From contig PXRG01000006.1 of assembly GCA_003021105.1 (NCBI GenBank), positions 1-64,000 on the forward strand: a DNA stretch of 64,000 nucleotides, read 5' to 3'. This document shows positions 11,710-20,152 of this stretch, in pieces. Position 1 is the stretch's first letter, and every line of letters begins with the position of its first letter. The translations under genes were made by a program, and so were the position numbers. A model generated the notes under the pieces. It saw nothing but the letters and a program-made list of their open reading frames with translations. It made no database searches and was not told the origin of the DNA. Source of the stretch: Halobacteriales archaeon QS_1_68_17. GTDB taxonomy: Archaea > Halobacteriota > Halobacteria > Halobacteriales > Haloarculaceae.

Positions 11710-13215
11710 ATGACCGAGCAAGCGGCCGCGGGGACGCCCGAAGCGTACGACAGGCTCGTCGAGCACGTCAGGCGGATGACCAACGTCGGGAACGCCGCCG
11801 GGTTGCTCTCCTGGGACCAGCAGGTGATGATGCCCGAGGAGGGAACGCCGGCCCGCTCGAAACAGCAGTCCGCGCTCTCGTCGGTCCACCACGACATGCT
11901 GACCGACGACGACCTCGGGGCGTGGCTCGACGACCTCGACGGCGCGGACCTCGACGCCGACCGGCGCGCCGTCGTCCGGGAGGTCCGTCGCAAGCACGAG
12001 CGGGCCGTCAGCGTCCCCTCGGAGCTGGTCGAGCGCATCTCCGAGACGACGTCGAACGCACTCCCGGTCTGGGAGGAGGCCCGCCGGGAGGACGACTTCG
12101 CGTCGTTCGAGCCCACGCTGGCCGAACTGGTCGACCTGAAACGCGAGTACGCGGCACACATCGACCCGGACCGGGACCCCTACGAGGTGCTGTTCGAGGA
12201 GTACGAACCCTACCTGGGGATCGGGACGGCCGAGGCGGTGCTGACGACGCTCCGGGAGGAACTGGTCCCGCTGATCGAGGCCGTCGAGGACAGCGACGTC
12301 GACCCGGCCGATCCCTTCGAGGGCACCTACGACCCGGACCGCCAGGATGACCTCGCGCGGTCGGCGCTGGACGCCCTCGGGTACGACTGGGAACACGGCC
12401 GGCTCGACACCTCGACGCACCCGTTCACGATGGGCACGCAGTTCGACGCCCGCGTGACCACCCGGTTCGACGAGACCGACCCGCTCGAGGGGCTCGGCTC
12501 GACGGTCCACGAGTTCGGCCACGCGAACTACACGCTCGGCCTCCCGCGGGACCAGTACGGCACGCCGCTGGGCCAGAGCCGCGACCTGACGGTCCACGAG
12601 TCCCAGTCCCGGCTCTGGGAGAACCACGTCGGCCGCTCGCGGGCGTTCTGGGAGTTCTTCTGGCCGACGTTCACCGACCACTTCGACGTCGACGCGACCG
12701 CCCGGGAGGCCTACGAGGCGGCAAACCGCATCTACCCGGACAACCTGATCCGCGTCGAGGCCGACGAACTCACCTACCACCTCCACGTCGTGGTGCGGTT
12801 CGAGATCGAGCGCGACCTGATCCGCGGGGACCTGGAGGCCGCGGAGGTCCCGGCGGTCTGGAACGACAAGATGGAACAGTACCTCGGCATCCGGCCCGAC
12901 ACCGACGCGGAGGGGTGTCTCCAGGACATCCACTGGACCCACGGCAACTTCGGCTACTTCCCGACCTACTCGCTGGGGAGCGTCCTCGCGGCACAACTGT
13001 TCGCCGCCGCCGAGGACGACCTCGACGACATAGAGGGGAAGATCCGCGAGGGGGAGTTCGGGCCGCTCCACGACTGGCTCCGCGAGCGCGTCCACCGGCA
13101 CGGCTGCCGGTACACCACCGACGACCTGATCCGCGAGGCCACCGGCGAGGGGTTCACCGCCGACTACTTCGTCGAGTACGCCACCCGGAAGTTCGGCGAC
13201 CTCTACGACCTCTGA
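11710..13215 (+). CDS. M32 family metallocarboxypeptidase (carboxypeptidase Taq type)
   Basis: 501 residues, the usual family length. The zinc motif HEFGH (in STVHEFGHANYTLGL) lies at about residue 270, with the downstream ESQSRLWENHVGRS segment carrying the third zinc-ligand Glu. C-terminal motifs DIHWTHGNFGYFPTYSLG and IRVEADELTYHLHV are characteristic of M32. It removes C-terminal residues from peptides in the cytoplasm. The start is about 10 nt after the AATTAAG promoter-like stretch near 11679-11685. It stands alone, divergent from the 7TM kinase. Confidence 0.95.
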   Translation: MTEQAAAGTPEAYDRLVEHVRRMTNVGNAAGLLSWDQQVMMPEEGTPARSKQQSALSSVHHDMLTDDDLGAWLDDLDGADLDADRRAVVREVRRKHERAVSVPSELVERISETTSNALPVWEEARREDDFASFEPTLAELVDLKREYAAHIDPDRDPYEVLFEEYEPYLGIGTAEAVLTTLREELVPLIEAVEDSDVDPADPFEGTYDPDRQDDLARSALDALGYDWEHGRLDTSTHPFTMGTQFDARVTTRFDETDPLEGLGSTVHEFGHANYTLGLPRDQYGTPLGQSRDLTVHESQSRLWENHVGRSRAFWEFFWPTFTDHFDVDATAREAYEAANRIYPDNLIRVEADELTYHLHVVVRFEIERDLIRGDLEAAEVPAVWNDKMEQYLGIRPDTDAEGCLQDIHWTHGNFGYFPTYSLGSVLAAQLFAAAEDDLDDIEGKIREGEFGPLHDWLRERVHRHGCRYTTDDLIREATGEGFTADYFVEYATRKFGDLYDL

Positions 13216-13421
13216 GAGGGGCCCGCTCCGGGCACGCACCGCGCCAGGTCGTCGAGGCGTTTCATCTCGAAGACGAAACAGTCGGCGTCGACGGTCTCGA
13301 TGACGGCCGCCAGGGTCGTCGCGCGGCCGCGCCGCACGGCGTCGCCGTACTGTCCGTGCCGGGGCGGAACCGTCGGGGACTCTCCGGAGCCCTCGTGACC
13401 GCTCGGTTGCGCTATAGAGGT
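13203..13421 (-). pseudogene. Possible 3' fragment of an unidentified gene
   Basis: On the minus strand an open frame ending at TAG (13203-13205) has very strong GC third-position bias and reads GQYGDAVRRGRATTLAAVI, then ETVDADCFVFEMKRLDDLAR. It overlaps the last codons of the M32 gene antisense. No ATG opens the frame; only an internal GTG (13346-13348, before RRGRATTLAAV) is available, and upstream it runs into the phoU-like promoter region. I read it as the tail of a truncated gene or a very short gene; the family is unknown. Confidence 0.3.
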
Positions 13422-13475
13422 CTCTGAGACATCATACCAAGATTCACAATCGAGCCCTCGGTCGGGTGCGGGTGT

Positions 13476-14489
13476 ATGGAGACGCGGAAGGTCCAGCTGT
13501 CGGGGGGGACGACCTACACTATCTCGCTACCGAAGTCGTGGGCGGAGGAACACGGGATCGAGGCCGGGAGCGTCCTCCGGTTACATCCCGAGACCGACGG
13601 CACGCTGCTGGTCGAGTCGACCGGCGAGGACGACGACCGGGTCCGGAGCGGGCGCGTCGACGTGGCGCGACACGACGCCGCGGGCATCCGGGAGACGCTC
13701 TACGCGATGTACGCGGTCGGGTTCGACGAGATCACGCTGGTCGACCCCGCGGGCCACGACACCGGGGTCCACCGGGCCGTCGCCGACGCCGCCGGCCAGT
13801 TGAGCGGGCTCGAAGTCATGGAGGAGACCGACACCACGATCACCCTCCGGAGCCTGATCGACGCCGGGAACATCTCGATCAGGAAGAGCATGCTCCGGTT
13901 GCGGCTGACGGTGCTGGCGATGCACCGCGACGCGACGACGGCGTTCGTCGACGCCGACCCCGACCTCGCGGCCGGTCTCGCGGGCCGCGACGACGAGGTC
14001 GACAAACTGTTTGCGCTGGTCGCCCGGCACTTCCGGCAGGCGCTGTCGGACCTCCAGGAAGTCGAGAAGCTCGACCAGAGCCGGGACGCGCTGTTCGAAC
14101 ACTACCACGTGGCCCGCCAGCTCGAGCGCGTCGGCGACCACGCCGAGAAGATCGGTCGCCTCGCGGACCAGCAACCCGGCCCGCCGCCGGCAGCCCTCGC
14201 GGAGGAGGTCTCGACTTACGCCGACCGGTCCCGGCGGATCATCGAACAGGCCTCGGACGTGGTACTCTCGGACGCTGACGTCCCCGTCGCCTACGACGTC
14301 CTCGACGACGCCGCCGACCTGGGTGCCGACGTCGACGACTTCTCCCGGACGCTCTACGAGCGGGAGACCACCGGGGCGATCCACCGCGCGATCCTGGTGC
14401 TCGACAGTCTCAAGCGGACCGCCGAGTACGGCGCGAACATCGCCGAGATGGCGATCCAGCGGTCGGTCCGGGCCGGCACGCCCGAGTGA
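13476..14489 (+). CDS. PhoU-type phosphate uptake regulator with N-terminal AbrB/SpoVT domain
   Basis: 337 residues. Residues 1-50 (METRKVQLSGGTTYTISLPKSW...) are a swapped-hairpin AbrB/SpoVT DNA-binding domain. The rest is helical and contains PhoU-like repeats (HYHVARQLERVGDHAEKIG and the C-terminal AILVLDSLKRTAEYGANIAEMAI, with the family's E/D-x-x-AN-I pattern). This fusion is common in haloarchaea and is thought to act as a transcription regulator linked to phosphate transport, although no pst genes are nearby. The start fits the AbrB motif exactly. Confidence 0.9.
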   Translation: METRKVQLSGGTTYTISLPKSWAEEHGIEAGSVLRLHPETDGTLLVESTGEDDDRVRSGRVDVARHDAAGIRETLYAMYAVGFDEITLVDPAGHDTGVHRAVADAAGQLSGLEVMEETDTTITLRSLIDAGNISIRKSMLRLRLTVLAMHRDATTAFVDADPDLAAGLAGRDDEVDKLFALVARHFRQALSDLQEVEKLDQSRDALFEHYHVARQLERVGDHAEKIGRLADQQPGPPPAALAEEVSTYADRSRRIIEQASDVVLSDADVPVAYDVLDDAADLGADVDDFSRTLYERETTGAIHRAILVLDSLKRTAEYGANIAEMAIQRSVRAGTPE

Positions 14490-14538
14490 GCGTCCCGCAT
14501 CCCGGGTGCTTATTCCCGGCGGCCGCCTATCCGGGCGC

Positions 14539-15363
14539 ATGAGCGGCCTCAACCTCGACCCGGAACAACTCGACCGGTACTCCCGGCACATCATCATGGA
14601 CGACATCGGGCCGGCGGGCCAGAAGGCGTTGCTTGACTCGTCGGTGGTGGTCGTCGGCGCGGGCGGGCTCGGATCGCCGGTCGTCCAGTATCTCGCGGCC
14701 GCGGGCGTCGGACGGCTCGGCGTCGTCGACGACGACGTCGTCGAGCGGAGCAACCTCCAGCGCCAGGTGGTCCACGGCGACGACGACGTCGGCCGGCCGA
14801 AGGTCGACAGCGCCGCCGACTTCGTCGCCGCCCTCAACCCCGACGTGACCGTCGACCGCCACGAGACCCGCCTCGACCCGGACAACGTCGAGTCGCTGAT
14901 CGCCGACTACGACCTCGTGGTCGACGCCAGCGACAACTTCCCGACCCGCTATCTCGTCAACGACGCCTGTACGCTCGCGGGCAAACCGTTCTGTCACGGC
15001 GCGATCTACGAGTTCGAGGGCCAGATCGCCACCTTCACCCAGGAGGCGGGGTCGCCCTGCTACCGGTGTCTGTTCCCCGAGGCGCCCCCCGAGGGGACGG
15101 TCCCGGACTGTGCCTCGACCGGCGTCCTCGGGGTCCTGCCGGGCACCGTCGGCTGCGTCCAGGCGACCGAGGCGGCGAAGGTGTTGCTCGACCTCGGCGA
15201 ACCGCTCGACGGCCGGATGATCTTCTACGACGCCATGGACATGACCTTCGAGGAGGTGCCGATCCGCCGCAACCCCGACTGTCCCGTCTGTGGCGACGAC
15301 CCCCGGATCGGCTCCGTCCACGACGTGGAGTACACCGACACCTGTTCGGTCGGGGCGGACTGA
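14539..15363 (+). CDS. ubaA: UbaA, E1-like SAMP-activating enzyme (ThiF/MoeB family)
   Basis: 274 residues with the E1 adenylation fold: Gly-rich nucleotide motif VVGAGGLGSP (about residue 35), RSNLQRQV arginine finger segment, DASDNFPTRYLVND, and two zinc CxxC pairs (CYRC and CPVC). The catalytic Cys region is DCASTGVLG. In Haloferax volcanii the homologue adenylates ubiquitin-like SAMP proteins for protein conjugation, tRNA thiolation and molybdopterin synthesis. A JAMM-type protease of the same pathway class lies about 420 bp beyond its stop on the other strand. ATG 14539 is the natural family start. Confidence 0.94.
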   Translation: MSGLNLDPEQLDRYSRHIIMDDIGPAGQKALLDSSVVVVGAGGLGSPVVQYLAAAGVGRLGVVDDDVVERSNLQRQVVHGDDDVGRPKVDSAADFVAALNPDVTVDRHETRLDPDNVESLIADYDLVVDASDNFPTRYLVNDACTLAGKPFCHGAIYEFEGQIATFTQEAGSPCYRCLFPEAPPEGTVPDCASTGVLGVLPGTVGCVQATEAAKVLLDLGEPLDGRMIFYDAMDMTFEEVPIRRNPDCPVCGDDPRIGSVHDVEYTDTCSVGAD

Positions 15364-15436
15364 CCGCCGTCACCGATTATCAGATCCGGTACTCGGCGAG
15401 GTACGCTCAAGCCGGGGAAATCGATACCGGTGATCA

Positions 15437-15811
15437 ATGGACTTTCCCGCCGGATTCAGACTCGCCGCGCCAACGGTCCCGGTCGAACGGCCGAGCTACG
15501 TCGAGTTGGTGTTCGCCCTGGTGGTGGTCTGGGGCTTTTGCGACGCCGTGTCGACGCTGGTGGCGCTGACCGCGACCGGCACGCCGGGGCTGGAGGCCAA
15601 CCCCCTGATCCGGGTCCTGCTGGCGACCGAACCGCTCCTGTTGATCGGTCTGAAGGGGGCGGTGATGGCCTACGTCGGGGTCGTCCTGCTCGGCTGTCGG
15701 CCGCTCGTCGAGCGGGTGCCCGCCTACCGGGGCTGGCTGTTCGGAATGCTCGGGTTTGGGATCGCCGTGGTGCTGAGCAACCTCACCGTCGGGCTGCGGG
15801 CCCTGGCCTGA
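15437..15811 (+). CDS. Small integral membrane protein (DUF5658-like)
   Basis: 124 residues with about three or four hydrophobic spans: ELVFALVVVWGFCDAVSTLVAL, PLLLIGLKGAVMAYVGVVLLG and GWLFGMLGFGIAVVLSNLTVG. The pattern resembles the DUF5658 family of small archaeal membrane proteins. Its 3' end overlaps the 3' end of the convergent JAMM gene by 29 bp. Function is unknown. Confidence 0.75.
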   Translation: MDFPAGFRLAAPTVPVERPSYVELVFALVVVWGFCDAVSTLVALTATGTPGLEANPLIRVLLATEPLLLIGLKGAVMAYVGVVLLGCRPLVERVPAYRGWLFGMLGFGIAVVLSNLTVGLRALA

Positions 15812-16220
15812 CCGCCAGCCGCTCGCCGGCGAACTCCTCGCCCGTCCAGCGCCAGGACCCGACGTAGGGGTGGCCGGCGTCGAGGACGGCGATCACGTAC
15901 GACCGGCCGGGCCAGGTCGCCTGCGCCGCGTCGGTGCGGCTCGGCTCGAACGGGCCCGCGGGATGGGAGTGGTAAAAGCCCACGACCTCCCGGCCCGCGT
16001 CCTCGATTGCCTCCATCAGCGCTAGCTGTTCCTCCGGCGCGATCCCGTAGGCGCTCCGGGGCGTGGCGGCGGCGTTCTCCGCGGGGTGGACGGTCTCGAC
16101 GCGGCTCCGGTCCTCGCCGTAGGTGCCGCCGAGGACGCCGCAGACCTCCTCGGGAGCCCCGGCCTCGGCGTGGTCCAGGAGCGCGTCGTACCCGTCGGCG
16201 GCGAGTTCGATCACGGTCAC
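15783..16220 (-). CDS. JAMM/MPN+ metalloprotease (candidate SAMP desampylase)
   Basis: 145 residues forming a minimal JAMM domain. An upstream Glu (PEEVCGVLGG) and the HSHPAGPFEPSRTD segment give the E...HxHP(x)nD zinc signature in full. In haloarchaea such stand-alone JAMM enzymes cleave isopeptide-linked SAMPs. The GTG start at 16220 overlaps the TGA stop of the upstream cobalamin-binding gene (GTGA), so the two are probably translated together. ubaA lies nearby on the opposite strand. The target is inferred from family, not shown here. Confidence 0.88.
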   Translation of the reverse strand: MTVIELAADGYDALLDHAEAGAPEEVCGVLGGTYGEDRSRVETVHPAENAAATPRSAYGIAPEEQLALMEAIEDAGREVVGFYHSHPAGPFEPSRTDAAQATWPGRSYVIAVLDAGHPYVGSWRWTGEEFAGERLAVRPGPAARR

Positions 16221-17137
16221 GCGAGCGCGGCCTCCAGCGGGCGGGCCACGTCGGCGGGCGGTGCGTCGAAGGTCCCGGGGTGGAGCAGTCCCGCGAGGTG
16301 TTCGAGCGTGTCGACGAGCCGCGGCCCCGGGCGGTTGGCGTAGTGGTGGCCGTCCATCACGTAGACCCGCCCCTCGCGGACCGCCGTCAGGTCCGTCCAC
16401 CCCTCGCGTCCGGTCAGATCGGCGGCGTTGGCGAGGGTCTGGTCGATCCCGAACCCGCAGGGGGCGACCACGAGCACCTCGGGGTCGGACGCCCTGACCT
16501 CGGCCCACTCGACGGGCCGGGAGGCGGCCCCGGCCTCGCCCATCCCGTACGCCCCGCCGGCCGATTCGACCAGGCCGGGCATCCAGTGGCCCGCGACCAT
16601 GACCGGGTCCGTCCAGTCGAGCACGGCGGTCCGGGGCCTGCCCGCCCGCTCGGCCGCCGTTCGAGCGCGCTCCTCGACGGCGGCGATCCGCCCGCGGAGG
16701 TCGGCCACGAGGTCCGCCGCCCGTTCTTCGCGGCCGGTCGCCGCGCCGATCCGCTCGACGTCGTCGAGGACGTCCGCGACGGTGTGGGGATCGGTCGTCA
16801 GCACCTCCGCGTCCAGTCCGAGGTTGCGGACGGCGTCGGTCACCTGCGCGGTGTCGACCGCACAGACCTCGCAGACGCCCTGGGAGACGATCAGGTCGGG
16901 ATCGGCGTCGACCAGCGCCTCGCGGTCGAGTTCGTAGACGCCGCCGCTCGCGGTCGCGTCGGCGACCTGGCGGTCGATCTCGCCACTCGACGCCCCGGCG
17001 TCGACCCGCGACCGGACGACGCTCGGTCGCTCGGCCGCCGCCGGCGGGTAGTCGCACTCGTGGGAGACCGCGACCGGTTCCAGCCCCAGCGCGTAGACGA
17101 TCTCCGTCGCCGAGGGGAGCAGTGAGACGATGCGCAT
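16217..17137 (-). CDS. BtuF-like periplasmic-binding-fold protein (cobalamin/iron class), apparently not exported
   Basis: 306 residues beginning MRIVSLLPSATEIVYALGL, the conserved BtuF/FecB-type start. Other family features are SGEID near residue 50, the DPDLIVSQGVCEVCAV segment, LDWTDPVMVAGHWMPGLVESAGG and the C-terminal VYVMDGHHYANRPGPRLVDTLE. Residue 1 opens the first strand directly, so there is no signal peptide or lipobox, and it may act as a cytoplasmic cobalamin- or corrinoid-binding protein. No permease or ATPase genes are adjacent. It forms an overlapping pair with the JAMM gene. Confidence 0.85.
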   Translation of the reverse strand: MRIVSLLPSATEIVYALGLEPVAVSHECDYPPAAAERPSVVRSRVDAGASSGEIDRQVADATASGGVYELDREALVDADPDLIVSQGVCEVCAVDTAQVTDAVRNLGLDAEVLTTDPHTVADVLDDVERIGAATGREERAADLVADLRGRIAAVEERARTAAERAGRPRTAVLDWTDPVMVAGHWMPGLVESAGGAYGMGEAGAASRPVEWAEVRASDPEVLVVAPCGFGIDQTLANAADLTGREGWTDLTAVREGRVYVMDGHHYANRPGPRLVDTLEHLAGLLHPGTFDAPPADVARPLEAALA

Positions 17138-17281
17138 ACCCGCCGTAGGGGCCGGAGGGTGGTAAAGGCACGCGGCGGGGTTCCGTAACGACAGGATCCC
17201 AACGGCCGCACACCTCGTACCGGCCGGTGAATAGCCGGGCAACGACTCCCCACGTGCCGACCTACATTTTCAGAAATAAGG

Positions 17282-17701
17282 GTGGTGATATTAATTTTCT
17301 CGAGAATCCTCCACGTGGCGTACTGGGCAGGGCTGGTCGCCATCTTTCTGGCGAACGCCCTCCGCGACTGGAGCGTCCCCGCCGTGCTGGTCTACACGGT
17401 CGGGTTCTACGGGGCCTGGGCGATCGGTGCCGCGTTCGCCCTCAATCCGCTCGGCGAGGAGTGGCCCGTCCTGCCGATGACGCTCACCTCGTCGATCGGT
17501 GGCCGGACGCTGGTAGGCGGCCTCTGGCTGGCCGCGTCGCTGCCGGGGGTCCTGCCCGGGGCCCTGGCGACGCTGGCCGTCGCCGCCGCCTCGCCGCCTC
17601 CCGGCTCGACGGGTTCACCCTGGGGTGAACGGGCGGTGGACGACCGTCTCGACAGTACCCTCCGTCCCGACGTTGAGCATCCCGTCCCGCCGAACATTTG
17701 A
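17282..17701 (+). CDS. Membrane protein, probably a truncated remnant
   Basis: From a GTG at 17282 the frame encodes about three hydrophobic spans (ILHVAYWAGLVAIFLANAL, PAVLVYTVGFYGAWAIGAAF, TLVGGLWLAASLPGVLPGA). From about residue 105 it changes to a polar stretch (GSTGSPWGERAVDDRLDSTL) unlike the preceding membrane part. The middle motif LNPLGEEWPVLPMTLTSSI resembles haloarchaeal multi-span permease subunits, which are far longer than 139 residues. I infer 3' loss of a larger gene, with the last ~30 codons read into unrelated sequence. A promoter-like TTTTCAGAAATAAG lies just upstream. Confidence 0.45.
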   Translation: MVILIFSRILHVAYWAGLVAIFLANALRDWSVPAVLVYTVGFYGAWAIGAAFALNPLGEEWPVLPMTLTSSIGGRTLVGGLWLAASLPGVLPGALATLAVAAASPPPGSTGSPWGERAVDDRLDSTLRPDVEHPVPPNI

Positions 17702-17723
17702 GCGGTCGGTCCCAACCGCGAGT

Positions 17724-18350
17724 ATGCGCCCGACGACGAGCGGCGTTTACCGCGCCTTCGAGAGCCCGCGCGACCGCGGGGACGAGTGGCTGCTGGTCGA
17801 CGGCGAGGGCGACCCCACATACGTCGCCGCGTCGGGGTACGGGGACTCGCTCGCGGCGACCGTCGCGGGACTCCGGCCGGGCTACCGCGTGGCCGCCACG
17901 ATCGAGTGGCAGGACGACGAGGCCCGCTTTGCCGACCTGGCCGTCGAATCCCCGACGCTGTTCGCGTTCGTCGACGGGACGCCCGACATCTTCGAGGCGG
18001 CCAGAGAGACGTTCCGGGCGGGCGTCCGGGAGAACGTCGGCGTCAACTCCCGGGTGACGCGGGACACCGACGGCGACCCGAACGGCGTCCTCTACACCTT
18101 CGCCGAGCAGTCCGGTGCGCGGGACGTGTTCGCCGAGATGCGGGACGGACGGACGCCCCTGGAGCCGCTGGTCGAGAAGGCCATCGAGGGCGGCCGCGAC
18201 CCGCCGTTCGAGGTGTTCGTCCTCCGGCCCGCCGGGGACGGCGACCCGTTCGTCGTCGTCTACCTGGCCTTCGAGAAGGGCGGCCTGCTCGCGGACACCG
18301 TCCGCGACGAGTACGGCTGTCCGCGACCCGACGAACCGCTGGTCGGGTGA
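17724..18350 (+). CDS. Conserved haloarchaeal protein (DUF6663-like)
   Basis: 208 acidic residues starting at ATG 17724 (MRPTTSGVYRAFES). No signal or membrane segment is present. Features include an N-terminal beta domain ending IEWQDDEARFADLAVESPTLF and a C-terminal part with PPFEVFVLRPAGDGDPFVVVYL. It matches my recollection of the haloarchaeal DUF6663 family, but I cannot verify this. It is convergent with the DUF1684 gene, with one base between the stops. Function is unknown. Confidence 0.75.
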   Translation: MRPTTSGVYRAFESPRDRGDEWLLVDGEGDPTYVAASGYGDSLAATVAGLRPGYRVAATIEWQDDEARFADLAVESPTLFAFVDGTPDIFEAARETFRAGVRENVGVNSRVTRDTDGDPNGVLYTFAEQSGARDVFAEMRDGRTPLEPLVEKAIEGGRDPPFEVFVLRPAGDGDPFVVVYLAFEKGGLLADTVRDEYGCPRPDEPLVG

Positions 18351-18351
18351 G

Positions 18352-18912
18352 TTACCCGTCCTCGCGGCGCTTCTCGCCGGCCTCGACGGGCACGTCGAGG
18401 TGGGTCTCGGCCGGCGGGATCGGGCAGTCGTAGGTGTCGCTGTAGGCACAGAAGGGCGCGTACGCGAGGTTGAAATCGACCACGAGCGTCTCCCGGGCGA
18501 GCAGTTCGTCGGGCGCGACACCCACGTCGAGATACCGGCCGTGCTCGTAAGTCTCGGTGCCGTTCGTCGGATCCGAAAACGGGAGGAAGAGTTCCTGCTG
18601 GCCCTCCTCGTGGTAGACCGGGAGCGACCGCGCCGCCCCGGCGAGGTCGAAGCGGAGCGTCGCCACGCGGCGGTCGGTGACCGTCCGGCCGCGGGTCGTC
18701 TCCATCCGGACCGATCGGGGGGCGTCCGAGCGGTCGATCCGGGCGGTCACCCGGAACGCGGGATCGGGCGGGTAGTAGTCCAGCCCCGCGAACCCCGCCC
18801 GCTCGTCGGGCGGAATGGGCGACTGGTCGTGGTCGGCGAGGAAGGCGTCCTTCTCGCGCCGGTGGCGGTCTAACGCCTCGTGCCAGGCGTCCGCGTCGAA
18901 GTCGTCGGTCAC
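18352..18912 (-). CDS. DUF1684 family protein
   Basis: 186 residues. The family hallmark is clear: LVVDFNLAYAPFCAYSD followed by YDCPIPPAETHLDVPVEAGEK, plus the N-terminal RREKDAFLADHDQSPIPP segment. I chose the GTG at 18912 (VTDDFDADAWHEALDRHR) because upstream residues in the open frame are basic and repetitive. The function of DUF1684 is unknown; some members bind anions or small molecules in structures. It is cytoplasmic and has no operon partner. Confidence 0.85.
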   Translation of the reverse strand: MTDDFDADAWHEALDRHRREKDAFLADHDQSPIPPDERAGFAGLDYYPPDPAFRVTARIDRSDAPRSVRMETTRGRTVTDRRVATLRFDLAGAARSLPVYHEEGQQELFLPFSDPTNGTETYEHGRYLDVGVAPDELLARETLVVDFNLAYAPFCAYSDTYDCPIPPAETHLDVPVEAGEKRREDG

Positions 18913-19066
18913 GGCTGCTCCAACGGACGCGGGGCGTGTAACGGTTGTCCCCGCTCCGCGCTCTCGGCGCGCTTCCCCTTTTCTGCTCTTTCCGCGTGCT
19001 GGCCGCGTGCCCATCGGCCGGCGTCCGTGCACAAGACACAAGCGCGCCCCTTCCGTAGCGGGGGGC

Positions 19067-19429
19067 ATGTCATTCGACGCGGCAGAGGGCACCTACGACC
19101 AGATCGAGGCCCGCCTGATGAGCCACGGGGTCTACGTGACGGACCTCGATCCAGGCGGGGAGTCGGACCCGCTGGAAGTCACCTACGAGACGGTCCTGGC
19201 GACCGAGGGGGTCCCGAACCAGGACGTCGGGCGGTTGCTGAACGTCCTGCTGGCGATGCGCGAGGAGGGGTGGGAACCCGAGCGGGTCGAGGCGACCGCG
19301 ATGGACGCGGAGGGCAACTTCCTGGGCACCTGGCACGCCGAGGCCGAGTGGTTCGAGCGCCTGGAAGCGGGCGACCTCACGGAGATCGAGTTCTCCCAGC
19401 GGGTCCTCGACACGATCGAGACCGACTAG
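19067..19429 (+). CDS. Conserved haloarchaeal protein, unknown function
   Basis: 120 residues from ATG 19067, strongly acidic and mixed alpha/beta. Visible stretches are YDQIEARLMSHGVYVTDLD, TEGVPNQDVGRLLNVLLAM and AEGNFLGTWHAEAEWFERL. There is no recognisable catalytic motif. Its stop overlaps the stop of the convergent gene at 19426 by 4 bp. The frame extends upstream, but those residues are basic and lack a good start. Confidence 0.75.
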   Translation: MSFDAAEGTYDQIEARLMSHGVYVTDLDPGGESDPLEVTYETVLATEGVPNQDVGRLLNVLLAMREEGWEPERVEATAMDAEGNFLGTWHAEAEWFERLEAGDLTEIEFSQRVLDTIETD

Positions 19430-20055
19430 CAGACGGGTTTCGGGTCAAGCCCCATCGATTCGAGGGTCGTCGCGTAGTCCTCGTAGGCCCGCGCGACCGT
19501 CTCCTCGGCGGCCGCGAGCGCCGCCTCGGGGTCGCCGGGGAGCGCGTCGAGCGTCGCAGTCCCGCGGTCGACGAGTTCCCGTTCGTCGGCCCTGATCTCG
19601 CGGAACAGGTCCGCCCGCCCGCTGTCGGCCTCGTTGACGAAGAAGTTCACCACCTGGAGGAGCGTCCGCTCGCTGGCGAGCGACCGGCCGACCAGGCCGG
19701 CCGCCACGCGCTCGGCGTCGCCCTCCAGGCCCCGGAGGTAGTCGGTCACGGGATCGTCCGCCGCGTCCGGATCGCCCGGGTCGCCGTCGAGCGTGGCGAC
19801 GATCCGGTCGTAGTGATCGCCGCGCGTCGCCGCGGCCGCCTCGAAGGCCGCCCGCGCGTCGTCGTGATCGGCCGTCCCGGCCCACGCCTCGAAGCGGTCC
19901 CGGTCCCGGGCCGCCGACCGGGCGGCCGTCGCCAGCACGGTTCCGGTTTCGAGGTCGGCGTCCGTCACCGCCAGCAGCGCCTTCTCCGACCCGAGGCGGT
20001 CCAGCGCCGTCCGCTTCGACTCCTGCACGCGGTCGCGCAGTGTCTCGCCGTCCAT
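19426..20055 (-). CDS. Helical haloarchaeal protein, often labelled transcription antitermination protein
   Basis: 209 residues, almost wholly helical and Ala/Asp/Glu-rich, starting MDGETLRDRVQESKRTALDRLG. A ferritin-like four-helix arrangement is possible: paired AAATRGDHYDRI and ERTLLQVVNFFVNEADSGR helices carry His and Glu. Related haloarchaeal genes are commonly annotated as transcription antitermination proteins, but I see no RNA-binding motif to support that name. It is probably monocistronic. Confidence 0.7.
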   Translation of the reverse strand: MDGETLRDRVQESKRTALDRLGSEKALLAVTDADLETGTVLATAARSAARDRDRFEAWAGTADHDDARAAFEAAAATRGDHYDRIVATLDGDPGDPDAADDPVTDYLRGLEGDAERVAAGLVGRSLASERTLLQVVNFFVNEADSGRADLFREIRADERELVDRGTATLDALPGDPEAALAAAEETVARAYEDYATTLESMGLDPKPVC

Positions 20056-20152
20056 GAACGCGCGTCGGACGCGACCTTTTTATATGCTCCGCGAGCGGCC
20101 CGGCGAGCGGCGTATTTCGATACCTCGGTGGTGATGCCGTCTGCTGTCGGCG

